Origin: an uncultured Oscillospiraceae bacterium
GTDB taxonomy: Bacteria; Bacillota_A; Clostridia; Oscillospirales; Oscillospiraceae
DNA: 17,846 nucleotides
NCBI GenBank assembly: GCA_900769845.1
Contig: CAAGIF010000154.1
Span: 1 to 17,846 of the forward strand
Direction: 5' to 3'
The notes under the pieces are model-generated. The model had not been told where the DNA came from. It was given only the letters and a program-made list of their open reading frames with translations, and made no database searches. Both the position numbers and the translations under genes were made by a program. Below are positions 6,049 through 14,082 of this stretch, one piece after another (position 1 is the stretch's first letter; each line of letters opens with the position of its first letter).

Positions 6049-8576
6049 AACTGATGATTCTTGATGGCAATTCTGTCATCAACCGGGCTTTCTTCGGTGT
6101 GAAACCTCTAACCACCCGGGAGGGCCTGTATACCCATGCCATTTACGGATTTCTGAACATTCTGGAGCGGATGGAGAAGGAAGAACAGCCCGATGCGGTC
6201 TGCGTTTCCTTCGACCTCCATGGGCCCACCTTCCGCCATCTGAAATATGACGGCTATAAGGCGACCCGCCACGGCATGCCGGAAGAGCTTGTTATGCAGA
6301 TGCCCGTTATGAAGGATGTTCTGCGGGCCATGAATATTCCCATCTACGAATGTCAGGGATGGGAAGCGGACGATGTGATCGGTACCGTGGGCAAGATCTG
6401 TTCCAACAACGGCTGGGAGTGCGTGGTGGTCACCGGCGACAGGGACAGCCTGCAGCTCATTGACGAGAATGTCCATGTGAAACTGGTGATCTCCCGTCCC
6501 GGACAGACCACCGCCACTCTCTATACGGAAGAAAAGTTCCGGGAGGAATACGGTTTTGAACCCAAGCGGCTTATCGACCTGAAGGCGCTGATGGGAGATT
6601 CTTCTGACAATATCCCCGGCGTTAAGGGCATCGGTGAAAAGACTGCCAAGAATCTGCTGCTGAAATTCGGTACACTGGATGGCGTCTATGAGAATCTGGA
6701 CGATGCTATTATCAAGCCCAAAATGCGGGAAAATCTGGTGTCTTATAAAGAGGATGCCTACCTTTCCTATGACCTTGCTACCATCGTTCCCGAAGCGCCT
6801 ATCGACTTTGAGCCGAAGGACGCGCTGATCATGCCTTATAACAAGCCGGCGCTTTACGAGCTGTTCCAGAAGCTGGAATTTGTACGGCTTATTGACAAGT
6901 ACGGTCTGCGGGGCGCAGCTATGGAAAAGCCCGCGGCGCAGAAGAAATATGCCCCTCTGCCCCGGCGGGAAGAACTGCCCGGTGGGGAAGAACCCTGTGC
7001 GGTGTATGTGGGGACAGACGGCAGCCTGGGTATTGCCTGGGAACAGGGGGTCAGTGTGCTGACTCCCATGGAAGCCCAGATGTTCCCAGACAGCCTGACA
7101 ATGCGGAAAAACTGTATTTGCCATGATGCCAAATCCACCATGCATGCCCTGGATGAAATGGGGATCTCCTGGGGAGAGTTTGTGTTTGACACCGCTCTGG
7201 CAGCATATGATTTAAATCCTTCCCAGTCGGATTATCCCGTATCCAAGCTGGCAACTACCTTCCTGGGGATTTCTGTGGAAGACGGGGATGCCGCTGCCTG
7301 CGCGGAGTGCCTGTGGCATCTGCGCCCGGTTCTGACAGAGGAGCTGGAGAAAAACGGCATGCTTACCCTTTATAGGGAAATTGAGCTGCCCCTCTGCGCC
7401 GTTTTGTACCGAATGGAAAAACGGGGAATCGATATTGACAAGCAGCAGTTGATCGCTTTCGGAGAAATGCTGACGCAACGGATCGCGGACTGTGAAAAGC
7501 TGATCTTCTCCTATTCGGAAGAACCCTTTAACATCAATTCCACTAAGCAGTTGGGGGACCTGCTCTTTGACAAGCTTGGCCTGCCCCCGGTGAAGAAGAC
7601 AAAAACCGGCTACTCCACCAACGCGGATGTGCTGGAAAAACTGAAGAATAAGCATCCTATCATTCCTGCCATTATGGATTACCGAATGCTGACCAAACTG
7701 AAATCCACCTATGCCGACGGACTTTTGAAGCAGATCGGCGCTGACGGCAGGATTCACACAACTTTCCAGAATCTGGTGACCGCCACAGGGCGGCTGTCCT
7801 CCACAGAGCCCAATCTGCAGAATATTCCGGTGCGTACCGACCTGGGCGCTGAGATCCGGAAGATGTTTATTCCTAAACCGGACCATGTGCTGGTGGATGC
7901 GGATTACAGCCAGATCGAGCTGCGAGTGCTTGCACATATTGCCGGGGATGAGGCTATGTGCGGCGCTTTCCGGGACGGTCAGGACATTCATACGGTTACT
8001 GCATCCCAGGTCTTCGGAGTCCCTCAGGAGGCTGTGACGCCCCTGCAGCGCCGTCATGCCAAGGCGGTCAACTTCGGAATCGTATACGGTATCTCCGAAT
8101 TCTCTCTCTCGGAGGATATCGGCGTATCCCGGTGGGAGGCAAAGGCGTATATTGATAGCTATTTGGATACCTACCGGGGTGTGAAGGCATATATGAAGCA
8201 GGTGGTGGAGGATGCACGGGAATGTGGGTACACCCAAACCCTATACGGCCGCCGGCGGTATATTCCGGAGCTGAAGTCCAGTAATTTCAATGTCCGCTCC
8301 GGCGCGGAACGGATGACACTGAATACACCCATTCAGGGAACCGCCGCAGATTTGATCAAGTTTGCCATGATTAAGGTGGACAAGGCCCTTAGGGAGAATT
8401 TTCCGGAAGCCAATCTGCTGCTGCAGGTCCATGACGAACTGATCGTGGAATGCCCAGAGGAAATCGCTGAGGCAGTTGCAAAGCTGATGAGCAGGGAAAT
8501 GGAACAGGTTGCCAAGCTGCAAGTTCCCCTGACCGCAGAGGCAAAAATCGGAAAGAGCTGGTACGAAGCCAAATGA
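6045..8576 (+). CDS. polA: DNA polymerase I
   Basis: Repair and Okazaki-fragment processing polymerase, 843 residues. Start ATG 6045 overlaps the cysS stop (ATGA) with GGAG at 6035-6038; an in-frame GTG at 6033 is less likely. The N-terminal 5'-3' nuclease (about 1-290) is complete: D7, EADD (107-110), GDRD (131-134), GDSSDN (184-189) and the GVKGIGEKTA helix-hairpin-helix. The middle 3'-5' exonuclease domain (about 315-470) is present as a fold but lacks the DEDD carboxylates: the Exo I position reads YVGTDG instead of DTE, and Exo II reads HDAKSTMH. Proofreading is therefore probably absent, as in many Firmicutes. The polymerase motifs are intact: DYSQIELR (about 620-627), RRHAKAVNFGIVYG (about 669-682) and QVHDEL (794-799). 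It overlaps rimI by 4 bases. Confidence 0.98.
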   Translation: MKLMILDGNSVINRAFFGVKPLTTREGLYTHAIYGFLNILERMEKEEQPDAVCVSFDLHGPTFRHLKYDGYKATRHGMPEELVMQMPVMKDVLRAMNIPIYECQGWEADDVIGTVGKICSNNGWECVVVTGDRDSLQLIDENVHVKLVISRPGQTTATLYTEEKFREEYGFEPKRLIDLKALMGDSSDNIPGVKGIGEKTAKNLLLKFGTLDGVYENLDDAIIKPKMRENLVSYKEDAYLSYDLATIVPEAPIDFEPKDALIMPYNKPALYELFQKLEFVRLIDKYGLRGAAMEKPAAQKKYAPLPRREELPGGEEPCAVYVGTDGSLGIAWEQGVSVLTPMEAQMFPDSLTMRKNCICHDAKSTMHALDEMGISWGEFVFDTALAAYDLNPSQSDYPVSKLATTFLGISVEDGDAAACAECLWHLRPVLTEELEKNGMLTLYREIELPLCAVLYRMEKRGIDIDKQQLIAFGEMLTQRIADCEKLIFSYSEEPFNINSTKQLGDLLFDKLGLPPVKKTKTGYSTNADVLEKLKNKHPIIPAIMDYRMLTKLKSTYADGLLKQIGADGRIHTTFQNLVTATGRLSSTEPNLQNIPVRTDLGAEIRKMFIPKPDHVLVDADYSQIELRVLAHIAGDEAMCGAFRDGQDIHTVTASQVFGVPQEAVTPLQRRHAKAVNFGIVYGISEFSLSEDIGVSRWEAKAYIDSYLDTYRGVKAYMKQVVEDARECGYTQTLYGRRRYIPELKSSNFNVRSGAERMTLNTPIQGTAADLIKFAMIKVDKALRENFPEANLLLQVHDELIVECPEEIAEAVAKLMSREMEQVAKLQVPLTAEAKIGKSWYEAK

Positions 8577-9016
8577 TGACATTTACAGAAATGAAGGCGG
8601 TTCATGTGCCCCAGGTGGCCTGGCTGGAACAGCTTTGCTTTGCTGATCCCTGGAGTGAAAAAAGCATTGCTTCCGAATTGGGAAATATCTGGTCTTACTG
8701 GTTAGTTGCCCTGGATGAGGATACTGTGGTGGGCTATATCGGTTCCCAATCCTCCTGCGACGAAACCGATGTGATGAATGTTGCCGTTCATCCGGATTAC
8801 CGCCGCCGGGGAATTGCGGAGAGTCTTATCGAAATGCTGACCCTGGAGCTGAAAAACCGGGGAAGCCATGCTTTGATGCTGGAAGTCCGGTCTTCCAATG
8901 CCCCGGCTGTCGCACTGTATGAAAAAATGGGCTTCCGTCAGGTTGGCCTGCGAAAAAATTATTACCGAAACCCCAAAGAAGATGCACTGATCCTGCGAAA
9001 GGAGTGGGAAGTATGA
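8573..9016 (+). CDS. rimI: Ribosomal protein bS18-alanine N-acetyltransferase RimI
   Basis: GNAT-fold enzyme that acetylates the N-terminal Ala of ribosomal protein S18; bacterial RimI can act on other proteins too. The 147-residue product has the family start FADPWSEKSI, the acetyl-CoA motif VAVHPDYRRRGIAESLI (about 70-86) with RRRGIA, then LEVRSSNAPAVALYEKMGF (103-121), the RimI signature with glutamate E104, and a Tyr near the catalytic site (ALYEKMGF). ATG 8573 overlaps the polA stop; a second ATG follows at 8576. Placement before tsaD is the usual Firmicutes order, but the tsaE-tsaB pair that often precedes rimI is replaced here by cysS-polA. Confidence 0.94.
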   Translation: MMTFTEMKAVHVPQVAWLEQLCFADPWSEKSIASELGNIWSYWLVALDEDTVVGYIGSQSSCDETDVMNVAVHPDYRRRGIAESLIEMLTLELKNRGSHALMLEVRSSNAPAVALYEKMGFRQVGLRKNYYRNPKEDALILRKEWEV

Positions 9017-10029
9017 ATATATTGGCAATTGAATCTTCCTGCGATGAAACCGCTGTCGCCATTGTACGGGACGGTCGGGAAGTGCTGACGGATTGCATTG
9101 CATCCCAGGTCGCCCTCCATCGGGAATACGGCGGTGTGGTACCGGAGATCGCCTCCCGAAAACATATGGAGGCAATCTACGGCCTGGCAGATGAAGCCTT
9201 GAGCCGCGCAGGAATGTGCCGGGAGGATATTGACGCCGTGGCGGTGACCTATGCGCCGGGCCTTATTGGCGCGGTTTTGGTGGGAGTGAACTTTGCCAAA
9301 GCGGCAGCCATGGCATTGGGAAAACCTCTGATACCGGTGCATCATATTCGGGGACATATCGCTGCGAATTACCTTGCTTATCCCGATCTGGAACCGCCCT
9401 TCCTTTGCCTGGTGGTCTCCGGGGGTCATACCATGATCATTGAGGTCAGGGATTACACCGATATGCAGATCCTGGGAACTACCCTGGATGATGCTGCGGG
9501 AGAGTGCTTTGACAAGGTTGGCCGGGTTCTGGGTATGCCCTATCCCGGCGGCGCAGCCCTGGACAAGGCTGCCCAGCAGGGGGATAAAACAAAGTACACC
9601 CTGCCGGTTTCTAAACCCGGCGCCAATCCCTATGACATGAGCTTCTCTGGACTGAAGACGGCCACGCTGAATCTGATCCACCATGCCGAACAGGTGGGGG
9701 AGGAACTGGATATTCCCAGCCTATGCGCCGCATTCACCGCAGCGGTTTCCGATACTTTGGTGCCCCGGGTGGTTCGGGCGCTGGAGGAGACGGGATGCAG
9801 GAAGGTGGCAGTTGCCGGCGGCGTGGCAGCCAATTCCCGGATCCGCCGGGATATTCTGAATGCTGCGGAAAAACTGGGAGCCCAGGTCTATATGCCGCCT
9901 CTTTCCCTGTGCGGAGACAACGGCGCTATGATCGGCGCCCAGGCCTATTATGAGTATCTGGCGGGAAATGTGGCAGATATGAGTCTGAATGCCTACGCCA
10001 CAAAATCCATCTTGGGAGAGTCCCTGTAA
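9013..10029 (+). CDS. tsaD: tRNA t6A37 threonylcarbamoyltransferase TsaD
   Basis: Transfers the threonylcarbamoyl group to A37 of ANN-decoding tRNAs, with TsaB and TsaE as partners, neither of which is encoded in this window. The 338-residue product shows IESSCDETAVAIV (6-18), the metal-binding HxxxH (H111, H115 in HHIRGH), CLVVSGGHTMI, and the ATP-site sequence GGVAANSRIR near the C-terminus. Start ATG 9013 was chosen over GTG 9004 because it has AGGAG (9000-9004) at 8-base spacing and forms the ATGA overlap with rimI seen at each junction of this operon. A strong terminator follows. Confidence 0.98.
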   Translation: MNILAIESSCDETAVAIVRDGREVLTDCIASQVALHREYGGVVPEIASRKHMEAIYGLADEALSRAGMCREDIDAVAVTYAPGLIGAVLVGVNFAKAAAMALGKPLIPVHHIRGHIAANYLAYPDLEPPFLCLVVSGGHTMIIEVRDYTDMQILGTTLDDAAGECFDKVGRVLGMPYPGGAALDKAAQQGDKTKYTLPVSKPGANPYDMSFSGLKTATLNLIHHAEQVGEELDIPSLCAAFTAAVSDTLVPRVVRALEETGCRKVAVAGGVAANSRIRRDILNAAEKLGAQVYMPPLSLCGDNGAMIGAQAYYEYLAGNVADMSLNAYATKSILGESL

Positions 10030-10033
10030 ACAT

Positions 10034-10072
10034 AATGCAGAGGGTTGTATAATCCTCTGCATTTTCATTTTC
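10034..10072 (+). terminator. Intrinsic terminator of the cysS-polA-rimI-tsaD operon
   Basis: A perfect 10-bp stem, AATGCAGAGG (10034-10043) with CCTCTGCATT (10054-10063), and a 10-base loop, followed by a T-rich tract TTTTCATTTTCT. Confidence 0.92.
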
Positions 10073-10369
10073 TACGAATATTTATACACATAATGAATAT
10101 AGCAAAAGGGGCCGTGTTATAAGCTATGACAGAATGTTTGAAAAGACTCTGAAACCCCATGATTTGACAAACTTTGACATAAGAAAGTTTTTCGCGCCCT
10201 GTGGAAAAAACTGTGGAAATTGTTGAATACTTTTTTGTATATTAGGTTCAATGCGCCAGATTTATTTCTTAAAAAACATGAAAAATCAAACTTTTTAAAA
10301 GATAATGGATTACATAATCGGAGAAATCACCCGCTTATTCTTTTATTCTAAGAAAATTTACATTTCCTG
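10073..10369. other. AT-rich intergenic spacer with DnaA-box-like sites
   Basis: No gene is seen in about 300 bases. There are three DnaA-box-like 9-mers: TTATACACA (10082-10090) and, in opposite orientation, TGTGGAAAA (10200-10208) and TGTGGAAAT (10212-10220), which are 12 bases apart. Upstream of the pair TTTGACA occurs twice exactly 10 bases apart (10163, 10173). The following 10220-10330 is very AT-rich with A and T runs. It could be an origin-like or DnaA-regulated site; however no dnaA or dnaN is adjacent, and all flanking genes point the same way, which argues against a main oriC. Confidence 0.4.
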
Positions 10370-10398
10370 TTGACAAACCGTGATACCGGTGCTATACT
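10370..10398 (+). promoter_or_regulatory. Consensus sigma-A promoter of the ABC exporter operon
   Basis: TTGACA (10370-10375), 17-base spacer, TATACT (10393-10398). RNA start is predicted near 10405, giving a leader of about 170 bases before the first ABC gene. The strength suggests that control acts after initiation, by the attenuator downstream. Confidence 0.92.
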
Positions 10399-10433
10399 GT
10401 TTCCAGAAATTTGAAAGAAAGGAGGAAGTGAAT

Positions 10434-10499
10434 ATGTTGATGAACAATGTTTTCGTGAATGACAGCAGAAGACTTGCTCCTTGGGTGACCGCACGGTAG
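10434..10499 (+). CDS. Leader peptide (21 aa) controlling the ABC exporter operon
   Basis: A short ORF follows the consensus promoter with a strong ribosome site AAGGAGG (ending at 10424) 9 bases before ATG 10434. It encodes MLMNNVFVNDSRR-LAPWVTAR in two parts, 21 residues, and stops at TAG 10497-10499. It has no domain. Its last codons overlap the first arm (10492-10496) of a four-segment set of alternative hairpins ending in a terminator, so its translation is likely the sensor. The Arg-Arg and Pro-Trp in the second half are possible stalling points. The arrangement matches BmrB, the leader of bmrCD in Bacillus subtilis, which responds to ribosome-targeting antibiotics; no sequence relation to BmrB is claimed. 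The in-frame extension of the ABC gene that starts at 10481 overlaps this ORF and is rejected. Confidence 0.8.
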   Translation: MLMNNVFVNDSRRLAPWVTAR

Positions 10500-10556
10500 G
10501 GATTTTCCGTGTTGGTGTGTTTGTACGGTGCAAGCTTCGGCTTGGACCGTTTTTTT
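10492..10556 (+). promoter_or_regulatory. Ribosome-mediated transcription attenuator with four alternating segments
   Basis: Segment 1 CACGG (10492-10496, last leader codons), segment 2 CCGTG (10507-10511), segment 3 ACGGT (10525-10529), segment 4 ACCGT (10546-10550). Pairing 1:2 is 5 bp; 2:3 is 4 bp plus a G-T pair (antiterminator); 3:4 is the outer part of the terminator. A ribosome stalled on the last leader codons would cover segment 1, free segment 2 to capture segment 3, and let RNA polymerase continue. Confidence 0.75.
10525..10556 (+). terminator. Attenuator terminator with UUCG tetraloop
   Basis: ACGGT-G-CAAGC (10525-10535) pairs with GCTTG-G-ACCGT (10540-10550) with one G-G mismatch. 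The loop is TTCG closed by C-G, an exceptionally stable tetraloop. Seven T (10550-10556) follow. It lies 20 bases before the first ABC gene. Confidence 0.9.
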
Positions 10557-10576
10557 GCGCTTATGAGGGTTTGAAA

Positions 10577-12295
10577 ATGAAAGAAATGATGAAATATCTA
10601 AAACCTTACTGGAAGGTTTTTATACTGGCGACGGCAGCCATGGTGGTTTCCATTTTGTGCGAACTGATGCTGCCTGCCATTATGAGCGATATCCTGAACC
10701 GGGGTGTTCAGGAAATGAATTTTGATTATATCCTGCTTTGTTGCGGGAAGATGCTGATTATTTCCGTTGTGGGATTTGCCGCGGTGCTGATCGGTTCCAA
10801 ACTGACCTGCAATGTGGTGAATTCTTTTTGCGCCGATGTCCGATCTGCGGTGTTCCGCAGAGTGCATTCCATGACTTTTGAGGAATTCGGCAAAATGGGA
10901 ACTGCGGCTCTTGTGACCCGGGCGACCCATGATGTGGAAACCGTTTCCTGGATGGCTTCCGAGCTGTCCGGAACTCTGGTTATGATCCCGGTGCAGTTCA
11001 TCGGTGGCGTTGCCCTGGCTATGGCGAAGGATGTTACCCTGAGCCTTGCCATGCTGGTGTTTGTTCCGGTGATTCTGGCGGTGGTCCTGGCAGTGGGGAA
11101 GCGGATTCTGCCTCTGTGGGAGAAGTCCGACGAATACATCGATAAGCAAAACGATCTGATGCGTCAGCGGCTTCGGGGTATCCGGGTGATCCGGGCGTTC
11201 AATGCAGAACATAATGAGCACAGAAAAATCCGGGATTTTATTGCCGAGATGTCCGAAAGCTTCATTAAAGGCAATGTTGCCATGGGCCTGATTTCCCCTC
11301 TGGCAAGTTTCCTCCTCAATGCAGCCACTGTGCTGATCGTTTACTTAAGCGGCTGGCGGATGGAGACCCAAACCGGTCTTACCGGCGCGGATGTGTTTGC
11401 CATTGTGCAGTATGTGGGTCTGGTTGCCGGCGGCGTGCTGATGGGAAGCTTCTCCATCATCATGATCCCCCAGGTTCGGGTGGCGTCCGACCGTATCGGT
11501 CAGATTCTCCATAGCCAGGCCATGGCGGATCCCGTTGCCCGGCAGGATATCATCCTGTCCGGCGAAATTGAATTTCAGAATGTCAGTTTCCGCTACGATG
11601 GGGCGGAGGAATCCGCGCTGAAGGATATCAACCTGCACATTCGGGCAGGACAGAAGGTGGCGGTCATCGGCGGTACCGGTTCCGGCAAGAGCACCCTGGT
11701 CAGCATGCTGCTGGGCTTTCGGATGCCCACTCAGGGACAGGTGCTTCTGGACGGAATGCCTACCACCCAGCTCAGCCGCCACACCATGCGGCAGAATATG
11801 AGCTGCGTGCTGCAGAACTCCACCATCTACTCCGGCACAGTCCGGGAAAATGTAAAAATGGGCAAGCTGGATGCCTCCGATGGAGAAATTCTGGAGGCGC
11901 TGGAGATTGCCCAGGCAAGAGAATTTGTGGACAGTTACAGTGACAGTATCGATCACGAGATCAAGCAGTCCGGTAAAAACCTGTCCGGCGGACAGAAGCA
12001 GCGACTGAGCATTGCCCGGGCGGTGCTGAAGAATGCGCCGATCTACATTTTTGACGACAGTTTTTCCGCTCTTGATTTCCTGACGGAGGCCAATCTGCGA
12101 GTCGCTCTGGGTAAACGAATTGCCGGCAGAACCCAAATCGTGATCACCCAGCGGGTTACCTCCGCCATGCACTGCGACAGCGTCTATGTAATGGATAAGG
12201 GTCACCTGGTGGACTGCGGAACCCATGCGGAGCTGCTTGGCCGTTGCACTGTTTACCGGGAAATCTACGCATCCCAGACGGGAGGTGCGGTATAA
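10577..12295 (+). CDS. Heterodimeric ABC exporter, subunit with degenerate nucleotide site (BmrC/LmrC/TM287-like)
   Basis: Fused membrane (about 1-310, six helices) and ATPase (about 335-572) half-transporter, 572 residues. Start ATG 10577 follows GAGGG (10565-10569); the longer frame from 10481 would read through the leader terminator and is not credible. ATPase motifs: Walker A GGTGSGKST (365-373), LSGGQKQR (469-476), Walker B IYIFDDSFSALD (489-500). The catalytic Glu is replaced by Asp (D494) and the switch His by Gln (Q525 in VITQRVTS). This pair of changes marks the degenerate partner in heterodimeric exporters such as TM287/288, LmrCD and BmrCD. It overlaps the next gene by one base (TAATG), its evident partner. 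Substrates are likely drugs or lipophilic compounds; the attenuator suggests ribosome-acting compounds, by inference. Confidence 0.95.
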   Translation: MKEMMKYLKPYWKVFILATAAMVVSILCELMLPAIMSDILNRGVQEMNFDYILLCCGKMLIISVVGFAAVLIGSKLTCNVVNSFCADVRSAVFRRVHSMTFEEFGKMGTAALVTRATHDVETVSWMASELSGTLVMIPVQFIGGVALAMAKDVTLSLAMLVFVPVILAVVLAVGKRILPLWEKSDEYIDKQNDLMRQRLRGIRVIRAFNAEHNEHRKIRDFIAEMSESFIKGNVAMGLISPLASFLLNAATVLIVYLSGWRMETQTGLTGADVFAIVQYVGLVAGGVLMGSFSIIMIPQVRVASDRIGQILHSQAMADPVARQDIILSGEIEFQNVSFRYDGAEESALKDINLHIRAGQKVAVIGGTGSGKSTLVSMLLGFRMPTQGQVLLDGMPTTQLSRHTMRQNMSCVLQNSTIYSGTVRENVKMGKLDASDGEILEALEIAQAREFVDSYSDSIDHEIKQSGKNLSGGQKQRLSIARAVLKNAPIYIFDDSFSALDFLTEANLRVALGKRIAGRTQIVITQRVTSAMHCDSVYVMDKGHLVDCGTHAELLGRCTVYREIYASQTGGAV

Positions 12296-14064
12296 TGAAG
12301 GAAAAGGATAAGAAAAAAGATAAGAATAAGATCATCATTCGTCTCGTGAAAGAGGCAAAACCCATTGCCCACTGGCTGATCCTGGGCGCGCTGATCGATG
12401 TGGGCGCTGTGGTCTGCACCGTATGGGCGCCGGAGATTCTGGGCAAGCTGGTTCAGATGCTGGTGGATTACGCCAACGCCGGACTTTTCGTGCCGATCCG
12501 GCAGGAAATGCTTCCTCGGCTGGGCCTTCTGCTGCTGGCATATGGCGGCAGTGCCGGCTGCGGCTATCTGAATATGCTGCTGATGAACAATGTGGTCACA
12601 CGGCACTTTACCTACGGCCTGAGGGTACAGATCTCCGACAAGATCCGCCGCCTGCCGGTGCGGTATGTAGATCAGACTCCCGTGGGAGATATTCTGAACC
12701 GGCTGATCGATGATGTTGGCATGATGGGCGGATATATTCACCAGATTTTTGATATCATGGTAAAGGGTCTGCTGCAGATCGCGCTGATTACGCTGGCTAT
12801 GTTTCTGGAGGATTGGCGGCTTGCCATTTTTGTGGTACTGCTGACACCGATTTCTATTTGGCTTTCCTCCAAGCTGTCCGCGGCCTGCGAAAAATACTTT
12901 GACGATATGTTTACACAGAACGGCAAAATGACCGAACTGGTGGAGGAAGCGTTCTCCAATTATCCCACTACCAAGGCCTATAATCTGGAAGATTACATGG
13001 CCGAGAAACACAGCCAGGTAAACGAACAGCAGCGCAAGCTTGCGACCAAGGCCAATTTTGTCGGCTCTATCATTCAGCCTGTGATCCGTCTGTCCAATGC
13101 GGTTGCCTACATTCTGATCAGCCTGGTTGGCGGTTGGCTGGTGGTACGCAAGGGCGTCGGCGTGGGAACCGTGGTAACCATCGTTCTCTATGCCCGGCAG
13201 TTTGCTTCTCCTCTGGAGCAGATTGCCATGGGTATGGGCCAGCTGAACAATGTGAAGGCCTCTGCCCGCCGGGTCTATGAGATCCTGGACGAAAAGGAAG
13301 AGGATCCCGGCGCGGAAAATCTTGCTCAGAAACCCACCGGCGCGGTGACATTCGACAAGGTGAGCTTCTCCTACAGCCCAGATACCCCGCTGATTAAGGA
13401 TTTGACTCTCACCGTGCAGCCCGGGCAGAGTATTGCCATCGTTGGCCCCACCGGCGCAGGCAAAACCACCATTGTCAATCTGCTGATGCGTTTTTACGAC
13501 ATCGAAAGCGGCCGCATCTGTCTGGATGGGCAGGATATTTCCCAATGCAGCCGTGAGGATGTGCGTAATGCCTTCGGTATGGTCCTGCAGGACACCTGGC
13601 TGTTCCGGGGAACCATCGCGGAAAATGTGGCCTACGGAAAACCCGGTGCTACCCGGGAAGAGATTATGGCAGCCTGCCGCAAGGCTCACTGCGATCACTT
13701 TATCCGCACTATGCCAGACGGCTATGACACGGTGATCGGAGAAGATACCACCAATCTTTCCGGCGGTCAGAAGCAGCTGCTGACTATCGCCCGGGCGCTG
13801 CTGGCGGATAAACCCCTGCTGATCCTGGACGAAGCCACTTCCAATGTGGACACCCGGACAGAGATCCTGATCCAGAAAGCCATGGATGAGCTGATGGAGG
13901 GGAAGACCTGCTTTGTCATCGCCCACCGGCTGAGCACCATTGTGGATTCTGATCTGATCCTGGTGCTGGATCACGGTCAGATCGTAGAACAGGGAACCCA
14001 CCGGGAACTGCTGGAAAAGCAGGGCTTCTATCACAAGCTGTATAAGAGTCAGTACGCAGTGTAA
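12295..14064 (+). CDS. Heterodimeric ABC exporter, canonical ATPase subunit (BmrD/LmrD/TM288-like)
   Basis: Second half-transporter, 589 residues, with membrane and ATPase domains in one chain. Start ATG 12295 shares one base with the preceding stop and has GGAGG at 12281-12285. The N-terminus is a lysine-rich cytosolic tail (MKEKDKKKDKNK) before the first helix. Motifs are fully canonical: Walker A GPTGAGKTT (384-392), LSGGQKQ (488-494), Walker B LLILDEATSNVD with catalytic E513, and H-loop H544 in VIAHRLSTI. Together with the upstream subunit it should make a dimer with one consensus and one degenerate ATP site. It is 18 bases upstream of a GNAT gene in the same operon. Confidence 0.95.
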   Translation: MKEKDKKKDKNKIIIRLVKEAKPIAHWLILGALIDVGAVVCTVWAPEILGKLVQMLVDYANAGLFVPIRQEMLPRLGLLLLAYGGSAGCGYLNMLLMNNVVTRHFTYGLRVQISDKIRRLPVRYVDQTPVGDILNRLIDDVGMMGGYIHQIFDIMVKGLLQIALITLAMFLEDWRLAIFVVLLTPISIWLSSKLSAACEKYFDDMFTQNGKMTELVEEAFSNYPTTKAYNLEDYMAEKHSQVNEQQRKLATKANFVGSIIQPVIRLSNAVAYILISLVGGWLVVRKGVGVGTVVTIVLYARQFASPLEQIAMGMGQLNNVKASARRVYEILDEKEEDPGAENLAQKPTGAVTFDKVSFSYSPDTPLIKDLTLTVQPGQSIAIVGPTGAGKTTIVNLLMRFYDIESGRICLDGQDISQCSREDVRNAFGMVLQDTWLFRGTIAENVAYGKPGATREEIMAACRKAHCDHFIRTMPDGYDTVIGEDTTNLSGGQKQLLTIARALLADKPLLILDEATSNVDTRTEILIQKAMDELMEGKTCFVIAHRLSTIVDSDLILVLDHGQIVEQGTHRELLEKQGFYHKLYKSQYAV

Positions 14065-14082
14065 TTTTGGGAGGAATCACAT

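Noticed and set aside
10073..10369. Main replication origin (oriC)
   Set aside because: No dnaA, dnaN or rpmH nearby, and the flanking genes are co-directional rather than divergent; kept only as DnaA-box-like sites.
10481..10576. 32-codon N-terminal extension of the first ABC gene
   Set aside because: It would cross the attenuator terminator and overlaps the leader peptide; ATG 10577 with GAGGG gives a normal N-terminus.
12265..14034. Minus-strand ORF of 589 codons opposite the second ABC gene
   Set aside because: Shadow of a GC-rich coding frame; the plus strand encodes complete ABC motifs. Same reasoning for 772-1626, 4606-5448, 6108-7145, 7212-8237 and 11345-12226 on the minus strand.
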